From contig NW_003101679.1 in assembly GCF_000003855.2 (NCBI RefSeq), forward strand, positions 3,740,583 to 3,804,582: a stretch of 64,000 nt of DNA, written 5' to 3'. The notes below the pieces were generated by a model. That model made no database searches. It saw only the letters and a list, made by a program, of their open reading frames with translations, and was not told the origin of the DNA. This DNA is from Blastomyces gilchristii SLH14081 (lineage: Eukaryota; Ascomycota; Eurotiomycetes; Onygenales; Ajellomycetaceae). A program made the position numbers and the translations under genes. Every line of letters begins with the position of its first letter. The stretch's first letter is position 1. Shown piece by piece: positions 21,230 to 32,975 of the stretch.

Positions 21230-22860
21230 TTAATAACATGTATAATATGAAAGCCATGGTAGACAGCAGTCTATATCACTATGCAATGATTAAATCTTCA
21301 GTTGTAAGATATTATAATCTTCAGTGTATTCTCTTATCAAAACCCTGACTTCTTGCAGAATTTAATGATTCAAAAGATGTTTGTATCTGTTACATGATGA
21401 AACTAAACATTGATATCAGAGAATATCAGTGTGAAAACATCTATATATATGAAGTTGATAATCTTGATTATAATCTTATGTTAGAACTTATCTGACTATC
21501 TGAACAAGGCATCTTGTTAAACACTTGAAACAGGAGTTTAATATTCCCTAACAATGATAAAATTCACAAGAATGACATTCATAAGACTATGAACCTGACA
21601 CAGATCCCTGTCAATGCCTATGAAATGCTCAGAAAAAGAAGTCACTGAAAGAATCACTGATAGCAGAACTATGTGTCAATCTATTTCATCAGTCTGACTA
21701 ATATTAAAAAGACTCTAGAAAAGTTATCCTGTATTATAATAACATATTCTTGTACAAAACTCTCTCAACAATATCATGAATATCTAGATGTCTTTCAACA
21801 AGACAACACTATGAATATATCTCTCTTCTGAGACTCAGAAGTAGATCACAGTATCAAGTTAGAAAAGAAGAATGATAAGAATCTCAAGTTATCATAAGAC
21901 TCTCTTTATAACATGTCTTAAGATGAACTTCTTCTTCTTTGAAAGACACTCAATGATCTGTTGAATAAGAAATTTATATGTATTAGTAACTCTTCTGCTG
22001 CAGCTTCTATTCTCTTTGCAAAGAAATCAGATGAAGAACTTCAATTCTGTGTGAACTATTGAGAATTGAACAGATTAATCAAGAAGAACTGCTATTCTTT
22101 ATCTCTTATCATTGAAATCCTAGCTTGTATTGAACAAGCTCAATGATTTATAAAACTAGATATCATTACTGTGTTGCATAAAATCTATATCACTGAAGAA
22201 GATGAATGACTTACAGTATTCTGAACATATTATAATCTCTTTGAATGCATAGTTACATTCTTTGAACTGATCAATACTCTTAGTATATTTCAGAAGTATA
22301 TTAACTGAGCACTCTGAAATTTTCTTGATGAATTTGTATCTGTATATCTTAATGACATTCTCATCTTCACTGATAAGTTCAGAAAAGAATATCAAGAACA
22401 TGTACAAAGAATATTACAATGCTTATAAGAAGCAGAACTATCAATAGATATTGATAAGTATGACTTTGAAGTCAAGAGTATCAAATATCTAGGTTTTATC
22501 ATAGAAGCTGATAAGAGAATTTGAATGAATTCTGAGAAAGTCTCTGTCATTCTTGAATAAGAAGCCTCATGTACTGTGAAAGATGTATAAAGCTTTATCA
22601 AATTTACTAACTTCTATCAGTGATTTATATAACACTTCTCAGATATCATAAGATTCACTTACAGAGCTTATCAAGAAGAACTCAGTATTTCAGTGATCAG
22701 TGAACACTGAAGCTGCATTCACACAGATAAAGAAAATATTCATCAATATCTCTCTACTAATAATATTTAAGTCTGATTATGAAACAGTTATTGAAGCTGA
22801 CTTCTCTGACTATGTTACAGAGAAAGCTATATTATAATATAATGAAAGATGTCTTATAAT
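21230..22860 (+). pseudogene. Protease and reverse transcriptase of gypsy family 2 copy 2
   Basis: The frame shows MKAMVDSSLYHYAMIKSS (protease), DELLLL-stop-KTLNDLLNKK, FELINTLSIFQKYIN and YLNDILIFTDKF (22350 region), where the first catalytic Asp of YLDD has become Asn. YLGFIIEADKRI follows. It matches copy 1 throughout. Two long antisense frames here (22156-22601) are shadows. Confidence 0.85.
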
Positions 22861-22919
22861 CATGTGTCTTCATGTTTAAGAAATTGAGTCTCACTGAATA
22901 CAACTATGAGATCTATGAT

Positions 22920-22933
22920 AAGAAACTTCTTAT
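22920..22933. repeat. Target-site duplication of SINE S2 copy 2, left
   Basis: AAGAAACTTCTTAT here and at 23948-23961, a perfect 14 bp duplication within the RNase H codons of the gypsy. Confidence 0.9.
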
Positions 22934-23947
22934 TATTATTATTATTATTCTTCAATTATAAATGTATGCAGTCAGAGACTATGACATCTACCTGAGAACT
23001 TTTAGTTCTCAGGGTTTTTCCTATGTCTGTAAAGTTAACTATTATACATTCATCAATTTCAGATATGCAAAATCAGAAAATTCCAGCCCAGAATACAAAA
23101 ACTGTTTACAAATTGCAGTGTTTTAACATCTTTTGATACTTTGAAATCATTTGATAATATCATGACAAAGGAAAAGAGAAAAAGAACACAGTCTCAAAGC
23201 TACAGAACAAGACCTCTGCAGTTTACACCTTAAGCTATATACATATTTTAACACCCTATATAACCGACCGCCGCCTCTGTTCTCTCAGGCCCGCTCCAGG
23301 GGTTATCATTCCCCCTAAAGGGCCGCCGCCCAGCTAGCTCCTGTAACTAGCTTACTCATAAGTGAGATTCTCACTAAGAATAACATCAGAGCTACTCAAT
23401 TCTAGTTAAGTCTCTAACCCTCCAGCTGCCAATCTCAGCATTCCAGCCTATCAATTGGCCGTCACAGTCTTGCTTGCACTAACCACCTATTAAGAGTGCC
23501 TAGGCCTCGTCTCACCTAGATCCTTGCTAGGCCCAGGGTGTTCTAATCAGATAGTTTTTAAATCTTATTCCCTGGAAGTGAGTGTCTAGAGTGAGGGGGA
23601 TGAGATCTGGCCAGTTAAGCTTGATAATGATTCACTATTCTGCAGACACCCTAGACCTCAATCACTCTAGTACTGATCTAACTTGAAGCACCTGAGGGGC
23701 TGTTAACCCTAAGATCAGTGAGAATTAGCGCCCGGGAACCCCCGGGATGGACACCTTAAGCTTGACAATGATTCACTATAGTGCACCCGGGGGCCCCCGG
23801 TACTGTTTTATGACTTAACAGTGGAAGCTGTGGTTAAGATGGCCCTCGCAGAGTTCGAACCTGCCCCCTCTTGGCATTCATTCCCCGGGGGGAAGGCCGC
23901 TAATTGGGGCTCCATGGTAGCGTAGTTAACCACTACGCCACCGGGCC
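22934..23947 (-). mobile_element. tRNA-headed SINE S2, copy 2 (best preserved)
   Basis: Read on the minus strand: tRNA head 23947 to about 23850, body rich in CpG (for example 23260-23330 and 23728-23800), then the LINE-like 3' end with the stem-loop CTGAGAACT/AGTTCTCAG and the (AAT)n tail at 22934-22958. Intact 14 bp duplications and many surviving CpG sites make this one of the youngest elements in the window. The body has short palindromes (cccgggaacccccggg) of unknown role. Confidence 0.92.
23850..23947 (-). tRNA. tRNA-derived head of S2, copy 2
   Basis: GGCCCGGTGGCGTAGTGGTTAAC holds box A; AGGTTCGAAC is box B; the end GAGGGCCA can pair with the start GGCCC. The region between the boxes contains a ~45 base insertion with CCCCGGGG, longer than any normal variable arm. 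It is a pol III promoter remnant rather than a tRNA gene. Confidence 0.65.
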
Positions 23948-25858
23948 AAGAAACTTCTTATAATTGTATACTGTCTAGAAGAATGAGACTCTGAACTCTG
24001 AAGTATCTCTGAATTTGAGATAATCACAGATTATAAGAATCTCAAGCACTTTACAACTATCTGTAAACTCACTGAACAATAGATATAATAATCTGAGTTC
24101 TTAAGTCACTTTCATTTTACAATACAGTACTGTCTCAGCAGTCAGAACTCAATAACAGATACTCTCTCACAATGAGAGTAAGATATGTCTTTCAATGTAA
24201 CAGACACTTATTAGATGAATCAAGAACATCAGCTTCTAAATCTGAAGATATTAGTTAATTAAGATGAAACAACTTATGATATTATACATACTTCTTCAAT
24301 TAGAACACTCTCTCTCTGAACTGTCACTGACACTGACACTGACACTGATACTGATATCTCAACTTCTTCTGAATCTACATTGAATGAATTATGACATGTA
24401 ACAGCTCAAACTGATGAACTTCTTCAAGCACTCACTGAAGCAGTATGTCAAGAAGCACTTTGATTCTTCTCAGAACTATGTATAAGAACTGATATCTCAG
24501 AATGCTCAATCAATGACAATAACACTCTACAGTTTCACAAGTGATATTGAGTTCTCTACTCTGAACTCTTACACACTCAGATAATGCAAGAGATGCATGA
24601 TTTGTATATAACTGATTATTCAGATTGTGAATAACTATATTGAATAATCTCTCAGAAGTTCTACTGATCTGAGATATTAAACAGCATCAGATGTTTTGTC
24701 TGAAACTGTAACTATTGTTTCTCTATCATCTTGTAAAAGAACTATAGAAAAGATCTGCTGCAACTGCTTAATATCTCTGATAGAATCTGATGAGATATGA
24801 TAATTAACTTCACTATTAACCTCTCTGAGAGTAAGGACTGTAGAAATGTTCTGATCATTGTGAACTAATTAAGCAAGAATGTTATATTGAAACTCTGTAA
24901 TAAGATGAATACTGAATAAGTTGCTGAAGCTTTTCTAAGAAGCCTGTTCTATTGAATGCATGAATTACTGAGATCTATAGTATTGAATTGAGACTGTCAA
25001 TTCATGAGTACTCTCTGAACAAGAATCTGTCAAGTTCTTAAGATTATATGTTATTTATCAACTATCTATCACTCTGAGACTGATAATGCATCAGAACAGA
25101 TAATTCAGACTGTAAAGAATTATCTTTGTAAGTTCTGCAGCTACTTATAAGATGATTCACATGATTTTCTTCTACACACAGAGATTGCTATTAATGATTA
25201 AGATGTTATTTTAACAGATATAAGCTCATTCTTTCTTACACACAGATATCACATAAAAGTGTTGAATCTTCTAGAGATCACACAGTTCATATCATACTTC
25301 TGCAGTTCAATTCAGATCACTGATAATATAGTAATGAAGCTCTGAGATACTTGTGACTGAGCAGATATCTTCATGATATCTGTAAAACAAGATCAAGAAG
25401 ATTGAATTAATATCTGACAAGATCTCACAGAGCAGTATAAGATAGAAGACCTTGTGTGATTGAATCTCAAGAACATATGAATCACATGTTCATCTCATAC
25501 ACTAGATTATCACCATATTAGGTATAAAGTAATAGAAGTTCTAGATAGTCACAACTATTATCTTGACATATCATCAGAAATTCATAATATCTTTCACACA
25601 AGTTTGCTTCACTACACTATCACTGATCTATTCCCTTCTTAACTGACTTCTGACTGACAACTGCCAGGGATTATAGAAGAAGATAATGAGCTTGAGTGAG
25701 AGATTGAAGATATTCTCAATGAGAGATCACACAGCTGTGACTGATAATATCTCATGAAATGAGTCAGCTATAATCAACTGACCTGAACTTCAAGTTCTGT
25801 GTTATCTGAAACAGTAGCTCTTGACTGATGAGAACTGCTTCTGAAAAGAGGGAGCTAA
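23948..25858 (+). pseudogene. RNase H end, integrase and chromodomain of gypsy family 2 copy 2
   Basis: After the SINE the frame resumes KKLLIIVYCLEE and IITDYKNLKHF (RNase H). The linker includes the CACTGA repeat at 24322-24354. The integrase core follows (NFTINLSESKDC, then YHSETDNASEQIIQT) and the C-terminus HYHIRYKVIEVLDSHNYYLD with the chromodomain-like EIEDILNERSHSCD at about 25700. Stops throughout. Confidence 0.8.
24322..24354 (+). repeat. (CACTGA)n microsatellite in pol linker
   Basis: About five units of cactga/tactga encode alternating Thr-Asp residues in frame. Absent from the matching place in copy 1 (about 15430). Confidence 0.8.
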
Positions 25859-26167
25859 TGTGGCAGGCTGTACCTGATCAATCATATAGACTATTCTGTT
25901 ACACTTCACAGATTTCAATGACTTCATTCTTGAATGTGTATGCTCTGATTCTCAGCCATTCTCAATCACCGATCCTCAGCCGCCATAAACACATATAGAT
26001 TCTTCCACCCTGAAACTTCACTGCATATGCCATCACATACATGTATAAATATTCACTTCAATTGCTGATTCTCGCACTTTCTCTTTCTTTCCTTCTCTAA
26101 CATTTTTCTCTTTGTTATATAAGACCTATCAATATTATACCGATCTATTCGGCGTAGGCCTCTTACA
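25859..26167 (+). repeat. 3' LTR of gypsy family 2 copy 2
   Basis: From TGTGGCAGGCTGTACC to CGGCGTAGGCCTCTTACA, 309 bp. Its last 30 bases keep CpG, which defines the true LTR end of the family. Confidence 0.9.
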
Positions 26168-27349
26168 GATCTGACTGTTCTACAGAATCACTTATAGTGT
26201 AAATAAATCTCTTTAAAGTAGTATAAATATCTCAGATCTGTCTGTAGAATCTCATCTTTTTTTTTCTTTTTCTGTAACAGCTCTTATTTTCACAACTGTA
26301 AGTATCTTCATTCATTTATAAAGTATTTTTACTTAGATGACAGAGAGAGAGTATTTCTGACAATATCTGTATATTAATATAAGAACTTCTCAGAAATCAA
26401 AAATTTTTTCAATTTCAATATCTTTATAAATAATATCTGACTACTATTCAGCTTTTTATAAGTATCTCTGTCACTTCTCTGATCACTTTTTATTAGCTGA
26501 TGAAGCAGAGATATCATCACTTATAACAGTATTTTCACTCTTCTCAGCTCTGTCACTGCATCTGATCTTCAGATCAGTGATTAATTCTGTGTCTTTCTCA
26601 GACCAGTCTCTGACTCAAGCAGTGCAGTCTCACTCTTTGCTGTAAGTCTCTCTGTAAGTAATTTCTTACAGATTCTAGCTAATAGTTTCTATAAAGCTCT
26701 TAGTACTGTCAGTGCTCTCTGCAGCTCTGTTAGCTTATAATCACTCTCTCTCTACTCACACAATCTCTGATCAGATATATGTGAATATGTCTAGATTTTC
26801 TATCAATAGTTCTTACACTGCAGTGCATTTCTGCAATCTCATTATTAATAAGAGATGAGTTCTCAGATACCTGTAAAATCTAGATAATTAAGATAATATA
26901 AATATTATAAATTCATAACAGAAGTTAATCTGAGTAGATAAACTCTCTCTTCATATCTCAATTATTTCTGAGCTAAATACTTCAGTATAACTGAGAAAGT
27001 AGACATAGCTTCATAAGAGATATCTGATTATATACATAGATAATCGGTTTTCAAGACTCTGCTGTAACTGTATATACTCTGATGTTCAGCTGCTCTGAAG
27101 TCTATGTATTTTTAACAGTTTTTAAATCAAATATAATATTTATCTGTACTGCAGATATAATACTTTCTGCTTCTTTAAAGAAGAGAATTGATAGTTATGA
27201 GAAGATTGAGTATTATAAGTATTAAGAACATGAGTGTGAATTTTCTTTGTTTTTTCTTTATTAATCTTTAAATTGTGTTCATAGTTCTGTTTTTATTTTC
27301 TTTGTTTTTTAACTTTAATAAGAATATAATTTCTTCTTTTCTTTATATA
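26168..27349. other. AT-rich region, junction and gypsy family 3 trailer
   Basis: No assignable gene. On the minus strand between about 26880 and 26450 there is a frame with few stops and a coiled-coil look (for example LTELQRALTVLRAL), whose family I do not recognise. The family 3 coding frame ends near 27350-27380, so the right part may be its 3' untranslated region. No 3' LTR like the sequence at 32975 could be found here. Confidence 0.4.
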
Positions 27350-27479
27350 TACTGCAGACTGTTCATCTCAGTAGAAACTTATTATCTTATAGACTAGAAT
27401 TCATAAATAACAGTGTTAATATCTTTATCACAATCAGATTCTTAGCAAAGATTACATTATTCTGACTTATCAGAATTCA

Positions 27480-28620
27480 TAGAATCAAAGTTATATCTCA
27501 GCTTCTACAGATATCTTATCTACTTAGATGATTTCTAAGTGAACTTATTTATTTTATTAGAATATTCTTATCACTGAATCTTGAATCAGAGTTTATAATC
27601 TTACTTCTCTGAGTTAATAATTTCTTTGATCTGATATTCTCTTTCACTTTCTAGTACTTTATAAATAGAGTGATGAGTCATAGAATTCTCTTCTAAGAAT
27701 TTCTTATATTCACAGAGTAAAGAGATATAAAAAATATTATATATTTATAACTCAGATAACAGTTTTAATCTGTAGAACTATAAACTAACTTTCTTCACAA
27801 TCTTATAAAGTTCTATTCACAAGAGATTCAGCTTTTTACTAAATCTTTATATAATACTGTTTTCTAGACTCAGTCAGACTCTATCATCTTTCTTGAAACT
27901 CTTTATAATATACTTAAAGTTATAGTATCTCTTCTAATACTCTTGAGTCTTTCTCAAGAATTTACAGGCTTTCTTCTGAATATTCTGAATTCTCTCAGCT
28001 TATTTATGAGCATTATTACACTTTATAGTATACTCTCACAGATTCATCAAGATCATCTGTGAGTGAGTCTCAGTAAGTATCTTAAAGAGAGTTTTATCTG
28101 TACTGATATGTTTTGAGTTATTATATACAAACTCTGTGAGTAATAATCAATACACTCAGTTATTCTGATTGTAATTGATAAAGTATCACAGATACTGTTC
28201 TAATATACTTATTAGATGTTCTATCTGATTATCTGTCTGTTAATGAAAAGCTGTGCTTAGATCTCATGAAATCTTCAGTATGATTATCAGATCAGATCAG
28301 AACTCTCTTATAAAGATTAATTCTTTATCTGAGATAATGTTCATAGATAATTCATGCAATCAGATCATATTACAGATGAAGATATAAGTTAAATTCTTTG
28401 ACTTTAAGTTCTTATAGATAAATATAAAGTATGCTATCTTAATAAAGTAATCTACTATCATCAGCACACTGTTAAAGCAGATATTATATATATTCTTACT
28501 TTTAGAGAGACTTACAAGAGTATTTATTCTTAGCTGTTCTCAAGATTTCTATGAAATGAATAGAGAAGTAAGTTCTTTATATGATCTGAACTGCACTACT
28601 TATGAATTCTGATAAATAGT
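27480..28620 (-). pseudogene. Integrase and chromodomain of gypsy family 3
   Basis: Integrase core: LMIVDYFIKIAYFIFIYKNL (first Asp), SDKELIFIREF-stop-SDL (second Asp), STAFH-stop-QTDNQIE (Glu region). Then VYNNSKHISTDKTLFK and the C-terminal IVKKVSL-stop-FYRLKLL. Beyond it YKVLESEREYQIKEIINSEK and FKIQ-stop-stop-EYSNK match a chromodomain (yeVExIlxSRxxxxxxxFKIRWKGYxxxxNSWEP). The length and order are those of chromoviruses, whose chromodomain directs insertion to heterochromatin. Confidence 0.88.
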
Positions 28621-29337
28621 ATAAGAATTTACTATATTCTTCACAAGTTCTTATATCTTTAGTTAGGGGTATTTTCTTATAAGCAACTCATAAGTTCTAG
28701 TATCTGTAAAATAACTTATTAAAGAAGAGTTATAATATCTTTTAATAAGTTCTATACATAGAAACTTATTTATAAATATATAAATTCAGCTCTCTCTTTA
28801 TAAGAGATTATTTAAGTCTCTTTAATTCTTTATTTCTGCAGAGTTGATTCCTGCTGTGAGCAGTTTCTGAATATACTGAGTATATTCATTCTTCAGTTAC
28901 AGTTCAGACAATCTGAATAGAAGATCTTACAAAGACTTATACTCTGTTTCTTCTTATATCAGGTCTTTCACAGCACTTCTCAAAGCTTATAAATTCTTCA
29001 GATTATAGATATTCTCTTCAAGAATTCTCACAGAGATTCTCAGAGTATTGACTCTCAGTATTATAGAGAGTAGTTATACAGACTTCTTTTCTCTCTTTTC
29101 TTTCTTCTCTTATAAAGAATTGAGAGTCTCTTTAGTTAATCTCTTTATAATACTCAGTCTAAGCATTTTATAAAGCATTTCTATCTTCTCTAGTCTCTAT
29201 GTATCTGTCATTCTTATCTTCTTAACATAGTCAGACCTGTAAGAGAGTTCATTCACTGAGTTGTTGATTTTCTTGATATACTCTATCTTAAATCAGAACT
29301 TACTCAGTCTCTGAGCTCAGTGAATCTGCTACTGTGA

Positions 29338-29424
29338 CCCCAGTGGCCTAATGGTTAATGCGGCCACCCGGTAGCACCTTGGCGTGAGAAACCAAGGCGC
29401 ATGGGTTCGAAACCCGCAGAGAAT
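29338..29424 (+). tRNA. tRNA-derived head of S3, copy 1
   Basis: A long extra arm (caccttggcgtgagaaac, then caaggcgc) lies between the anticodon arm and the T arm. This suggests descent from a class II tRNA (Ser or Leu type). The acceptor stem does not close well here. Confidence 0.6.
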
Positions 29425-29717
29425 ACATTAAATCTAGAACTCAAGCACCTCAGGTTTCTAATAAATACAGAGATGTATAAATTACTTCAATGAATTACTC
29501 TATGCTTCTGAGCTGAGAAGTTATTATTACATGTAAATTATCACTTCTTTGTATTTTTCTATGTTCTTGTTATCTTGACATGATCTCAACACCTGTATTT
29601 ACTTCTGTATAACTAACACTTGACCTGTATTTAACATCATACAAGGACTTATCATAAGCTTCACTTGTATATGAGTATAATGAAAGAAGAAGAAGAATAA
29701 TAATAATAATAATAATT
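29338..29717 (+). mobile_element. tRNA-headed SINE S3, copy 1
   Basis: It begins with a tRNA-like head (box A agtggcctaatgg, box B gggttcgaaacc) and ends with an (AAT)n tail at 29694-29717. The duplication TGCTACTGTGA lies at 29327-29337 and 29718-29728. It is 380 bp. Its 3' end is unlike that of S1 and S2, so it depends on a different LINE or on another rule. It differs from copy 2 (49854) mainly by C/T and G/A changes. Confidence 0.9.
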
Positions 29718-29849
29718 TGCTACTGTGAGAATTTCTTGATTAAAGTCAACTGTTATAAGCTATTATAATCAGTTCTAACAGTAATCACTATTATAAGATT
29801 CTCAAAGTAGTGATATCAGTAATAGAAGAATTTCACTATTATAAGAAGC

Positions 29850-30121
29850 TTCTGATTATGAATGTTATAGTTAATCTTCATAAGTTACATCTTTTATGAG
29901 AAAAAGATCACTGAAATTCAGTTCTTATTTAACTGTAGTTATGAGACTATTTCTGAAATTATAAAGAAGAAGACATCTGTCTTTAATCTGATTAAGAGTA
30001 AGAGCTCAAACTGAAACAGTATTATTATATTTATAAATATCTGTTTCAATCTTGTAAAGATCTTATAAGCTTCTGAGATAAGAAAGTTCTTATAGCTCTT
30101 TCTTCTCAACAATCTTTTCAT
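29850..30121 (-). pseudogene. RNase H domain of gypsy family 3
   Basis: The 60-codon open piece 30121-29939 reads through FTRLKQIFINI and LLLLIRLKTDVFFFIISEIV, the decayed FxxLKxxF...IxLETDASxxAxxGxLSQ signature with the first catalytic Asp intact. The next strands continue below 29939 with stops. Confidence 0.8.
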
Positions 30122-30299
30122 TCTTCATTTATAGAATAACTTCTTCTTGTATTCATTCTTCAGCATGTCTGTAAGAACTAAGAAGATTCTTATAAATACA
30201 AAGATAAATCATCTACAGATATTCACAAAGCTCAGACAGATCTGAATCTCATGAATACTACTTAACTTTACTCATGATAGAATAGTCTTAACTTATAAA

Positions 30300-30920
30300 G
30301 ATTTCATCTGAATATTATCTGCAGTGATTACATATTCTAGAAAATTAATTTAACAGACACTGAAGTTACACTTTACAAGCTTAATATATAGTTCTGCCTC
30401 ATCTAAGATCTTCAATATAGTTTATACATGCTTAGTATGTTCTTTCTTCTTCACAGAGTATATTATCACATCATTCAGATATACATGAAGTGTTTTATTG
30501 ATGAAAGACTGAAATATCACAAGAGTATTAGTTAAATTAAAAGACATTACTAGATATTCAAATAATCTCAGTACAGTTCTAAAGACAGTCTTTCATTTAT
30601 TCTCAGACTGTATTCACAGTTATGTATATATATTAATTACATTCAGTTGTATGAACATAACAGCTCTTATAAGACAGTTGATTACATTCTTAATTAGAGA
30701 TAGAAAATAGTGACTCTTTATTATCTTGAAGTTCAGATTGTGATAGTCTATATACAATCTGAGATCTTCATTCTTCTTCTTTATAAATATCACAGAGACT
30801 CTCACAGAGATCTGCAAAGATTAGATAAAGTCATTCTTCAGATTCTTCTTTACATAAGTCTTCAAGATCTCTGTTTCATGATGAGAGAGCTTATAGATTG
30901 ATTCTCAGAAGAATTTCTAT
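30300..30920 (-). pseudogene. Reverse transcriptase of gypsy family 3
   Basis: The 65-codon piece 30817-30620 carries VSVIFIKKKNEDLRLYIDYH, the gypsy motif VxFVKKKDGSLRxCVDYRxLN, then KSHYFLSLI. Further along are FNLTNTLVIFQSFIN and VYLNDVIIYS (about 30490-30460), the YLDDxLIYS box with the first Asp of the pair changed to Asn. This is firmly Ty3/gypsy. Confidence 0.88.
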
Positions 30921-31299
30921 TCTTCTATTAAATCTATTATCAGATTCTTCTCATAGTGAGATGAAAGCTCAGCTGTCTTTGCTGAGCTGAATATCTCTGT
31001 AAGATCTCAGTATTTCTCTGATATCTGAAGCTCAGTTTTTGTAACTGTGAAGTTCTCAGATATTTGTAAAGTTATTATATAAATAAGCTCATCTTCTCTA
31101 ATTAACTCTGCAGTATCAACTGATTCTATCTCTGTAAGTAAGTCTATCAATACTGATTAAAAGTATAAACCTGACTTACAGACAGCTATGTGTGCATTGT
31201 GTCTTTGAAGTTATATAAGTCTTAAGTACATATCATCTGTGATATCTGTGATAATTACAGTTGTTATAAATCTTCTTCAGATTTCAAAGAGATCTTGTA

Positions 31300-32686
31300 A
31301 TTTAAAGATAATTCTCATAAGTCTCTCAGTTCTCAGATCTGAGTTCTCACACTCTTCTTATTATAAGAGCAGATTCTCAGTTTTCATTACTCAGTGCATT
31401 CACTCTGTGAGCTTTAGAAACACTACAGTAATCTGAGATTCTGAGTTTATTAATACTTTTAATACTTACAGAATAGTAGTACTGTGATACAGTCTCTCTT
31501 CATAAGTATATATTTTTATTGAGAGAGTAACAGATTCAGATATCAGCTTCAAGATTCTTAAGAAGATTGTTACTGACTCTGTTCATAACTTCTTAAATTT
31601 CTATTTTAATTACTCTAAAGACTTTGTATAAAGATATTCTGATTTAGAACAGATAAAGTAGAGACTATTTTTCTTAATCTCTCTATTATATACTCTATTT
31701 ATAGAAGCTTGTGAAGCTCTCTCTTTCTACTCTATAGTCAGATATGAATCTCTCTGTATCTTGTTATCTTTTTCTAATAAATCTATTCTCAGTTGTTCTG
31801 ACTCTTATAAGACTGATTAATAATCTACTCTTTACAGATCTGTGACTCTCACAGTGATCTATAAGCAGTGAATAAGAGTTATCAGTTTCTTCAGAATTAA
31901 GAACTTAGAGTCTTACTCAATGAGCTTGTTCTATATATTTTTATTCAGTCTCTTTATAAATATCATCATTCAGATCTTGTTTCAGAGCTCTGTTTTCACA
32001 GATCTCAATTCATATCATAATTTCATGAAGTATCATGAGTAGTCTTCATCAGATTTCTTACTTCTTTTTCTACTATTAATAATTACACTTCAGATATTCT
32101 TCATTCAGCTCACAGAGTCTCTCAACTTATTCTCTAGATAGGTCTTGAGAACAGATCAGTAAGATCTCTTATAATCATTCTCTAGATAATTCAGTCAGTT
32201 CTTGACTTCAGTGTAGTAGAGATCTGTTATTATATAGATAACAGCTTCTTCATCTTTCATATCACACAGCTGAACTTGTAAGTCAATTTCAAATACAAAC
32301 TTATAAAAGCTTTTATAGATTGTGATTCAATAGTTGATCTTAAGTGATTATAGCTTAAGAAAGTTTCTTTTCAGTTTATAAGTATCTCTGAAGATTATAT
32401 CCAGAGACTCAGTTCAAGAGTGTTTACAGATAGTAAGCATTTCTTATAGAAAAATAGCTTAATTCTGTAGAAAATGCTCAAGAATATTCTTCACTGAGAT
32501 TGATTTATTTATGACTTCAGAGAGTTTCTCTGTCACAGATATAGAGAATGATGTTCTGTAAGTGATTAATAAGTTCTCTGAAACTTCTTTTACAGAGATT
32601 ATTCATGATTCAGAGGACTGCTTCTGAGTGTCTGTAGTAGAATTCACAGAGATTGAAGTACACAAGTTTCTAGTTCTTTCAGTCAT
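31300..32686 (-). pseudogene. Gag and protease region of gypsy family 3
   Basis: The start ATG at 32686 gives MTERTRNLCTSISVNS. The gag core with a Tyr/Trp-rich helix region lies at about 32400-31900. A zinc knuckle reading YFICSKSEYLYTKS, from CxxCGKxGHxxxxC, lies at about 31650. A protease would follow near 31500-31200. All are interrupted by stops. The plus-strand frame at 31239-31436 is an antisense shadow. Confidence 0.65.
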
Positions 32687-32975
32687 AACAGATAGTTGCT
32701 AACTGACAGAGCTTGAAATGTAAGAATAAGTGCTTACATATGATTATTCAGTGTTTACAGCTTGATGTGATATATACTGTTAACTACTAGAAGTATTTAC
32801 AGTAGAAAGATAAAATATAGAGGTTAAATATATAATAGCATTCAAGCTGAGTTATAAATAGTAGTCACAAACTCCAGTCTATATAGTTGTGTGTAGTCAA
32901 GGGCTGCTAACTCTATTGATTACACAAGAGATAGGAATAGAGGTAAAGAATCCGCGAGAAGCGGGATTTCTTACA
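32687..32975 (-). repeat. 5' LTR of gypsy family 3
   Basis: On the minus strand it starts TGTAAGAAATCCCGCTTCTC, whose GAAATCCCGC and GCGGATTC arms make a hairpin at the LTR tip. TATA-like tatatag lies about 100 bases in. The LTR's right boundary is uncertain and is placed before the gag start. It keeps CpG only at the hairpin. Confidence 0.65.

Larger units (their letters stand above)
19271..26167 (+). mobile_element. Ty3/gypsy chromodomain element, family 2, copy 2
   Basis: 5' LTR 19271-19578, gag from 19886, pol, and 3' LTR 25859-26167. A SINE (22934-23947) splits the RNase H region. It parallels copy 1 but keeps the leader between LTR and gag. The flanks do not form a duplication (TCTTC on the left, GATCT on the right), so the two ends were probably not created by one insertion. 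A 96 bp in-frame tandem duplication and a CACTGA repeat distinguish it from copy 1. Confidence 0.9.
27350..32975 (-). mobile_element. Ty3/gypsy chromovirus, family 3
   Basis: Minus-strand order: 5' LTR from 32975, gag from 32686, RT about 30900-30300, RNase H about 30121-29850, integrase about 28620-27700, chromodomain about 27660-27490. A SINE (29338-29717) is nested between RNase H and integrase. No 3' LTR is visible. The 5' end lies inside a family 2 element (32976 onward), but the other family 2 half is not at the left end, so the left flank has been lost. Confidence 0.88.

Noticed and set aside
22156..22601. Minus-strand frames of 83 and 69 codons
   Set aside because: They lie antisense to the family 2 reverse transcriptase, which has the YLNDILIF box on the plus strand.
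24322..24354. CRISPR-like or regulatory direct repeats
   Set aside because: A simple hexanucleotide microsatellite in a coding linker; no spacers, and the context is a eukaryotic retrotransposon.
26450..26880. Minus-strand coiled-coil-like frame that briefly resembled the C-terminus of a pogo-type transposase
   Set aside because: No DDE motifs upstream, since the adjoining sequence is the chromovirus end, and the similarity does not extend past about 15 residues.
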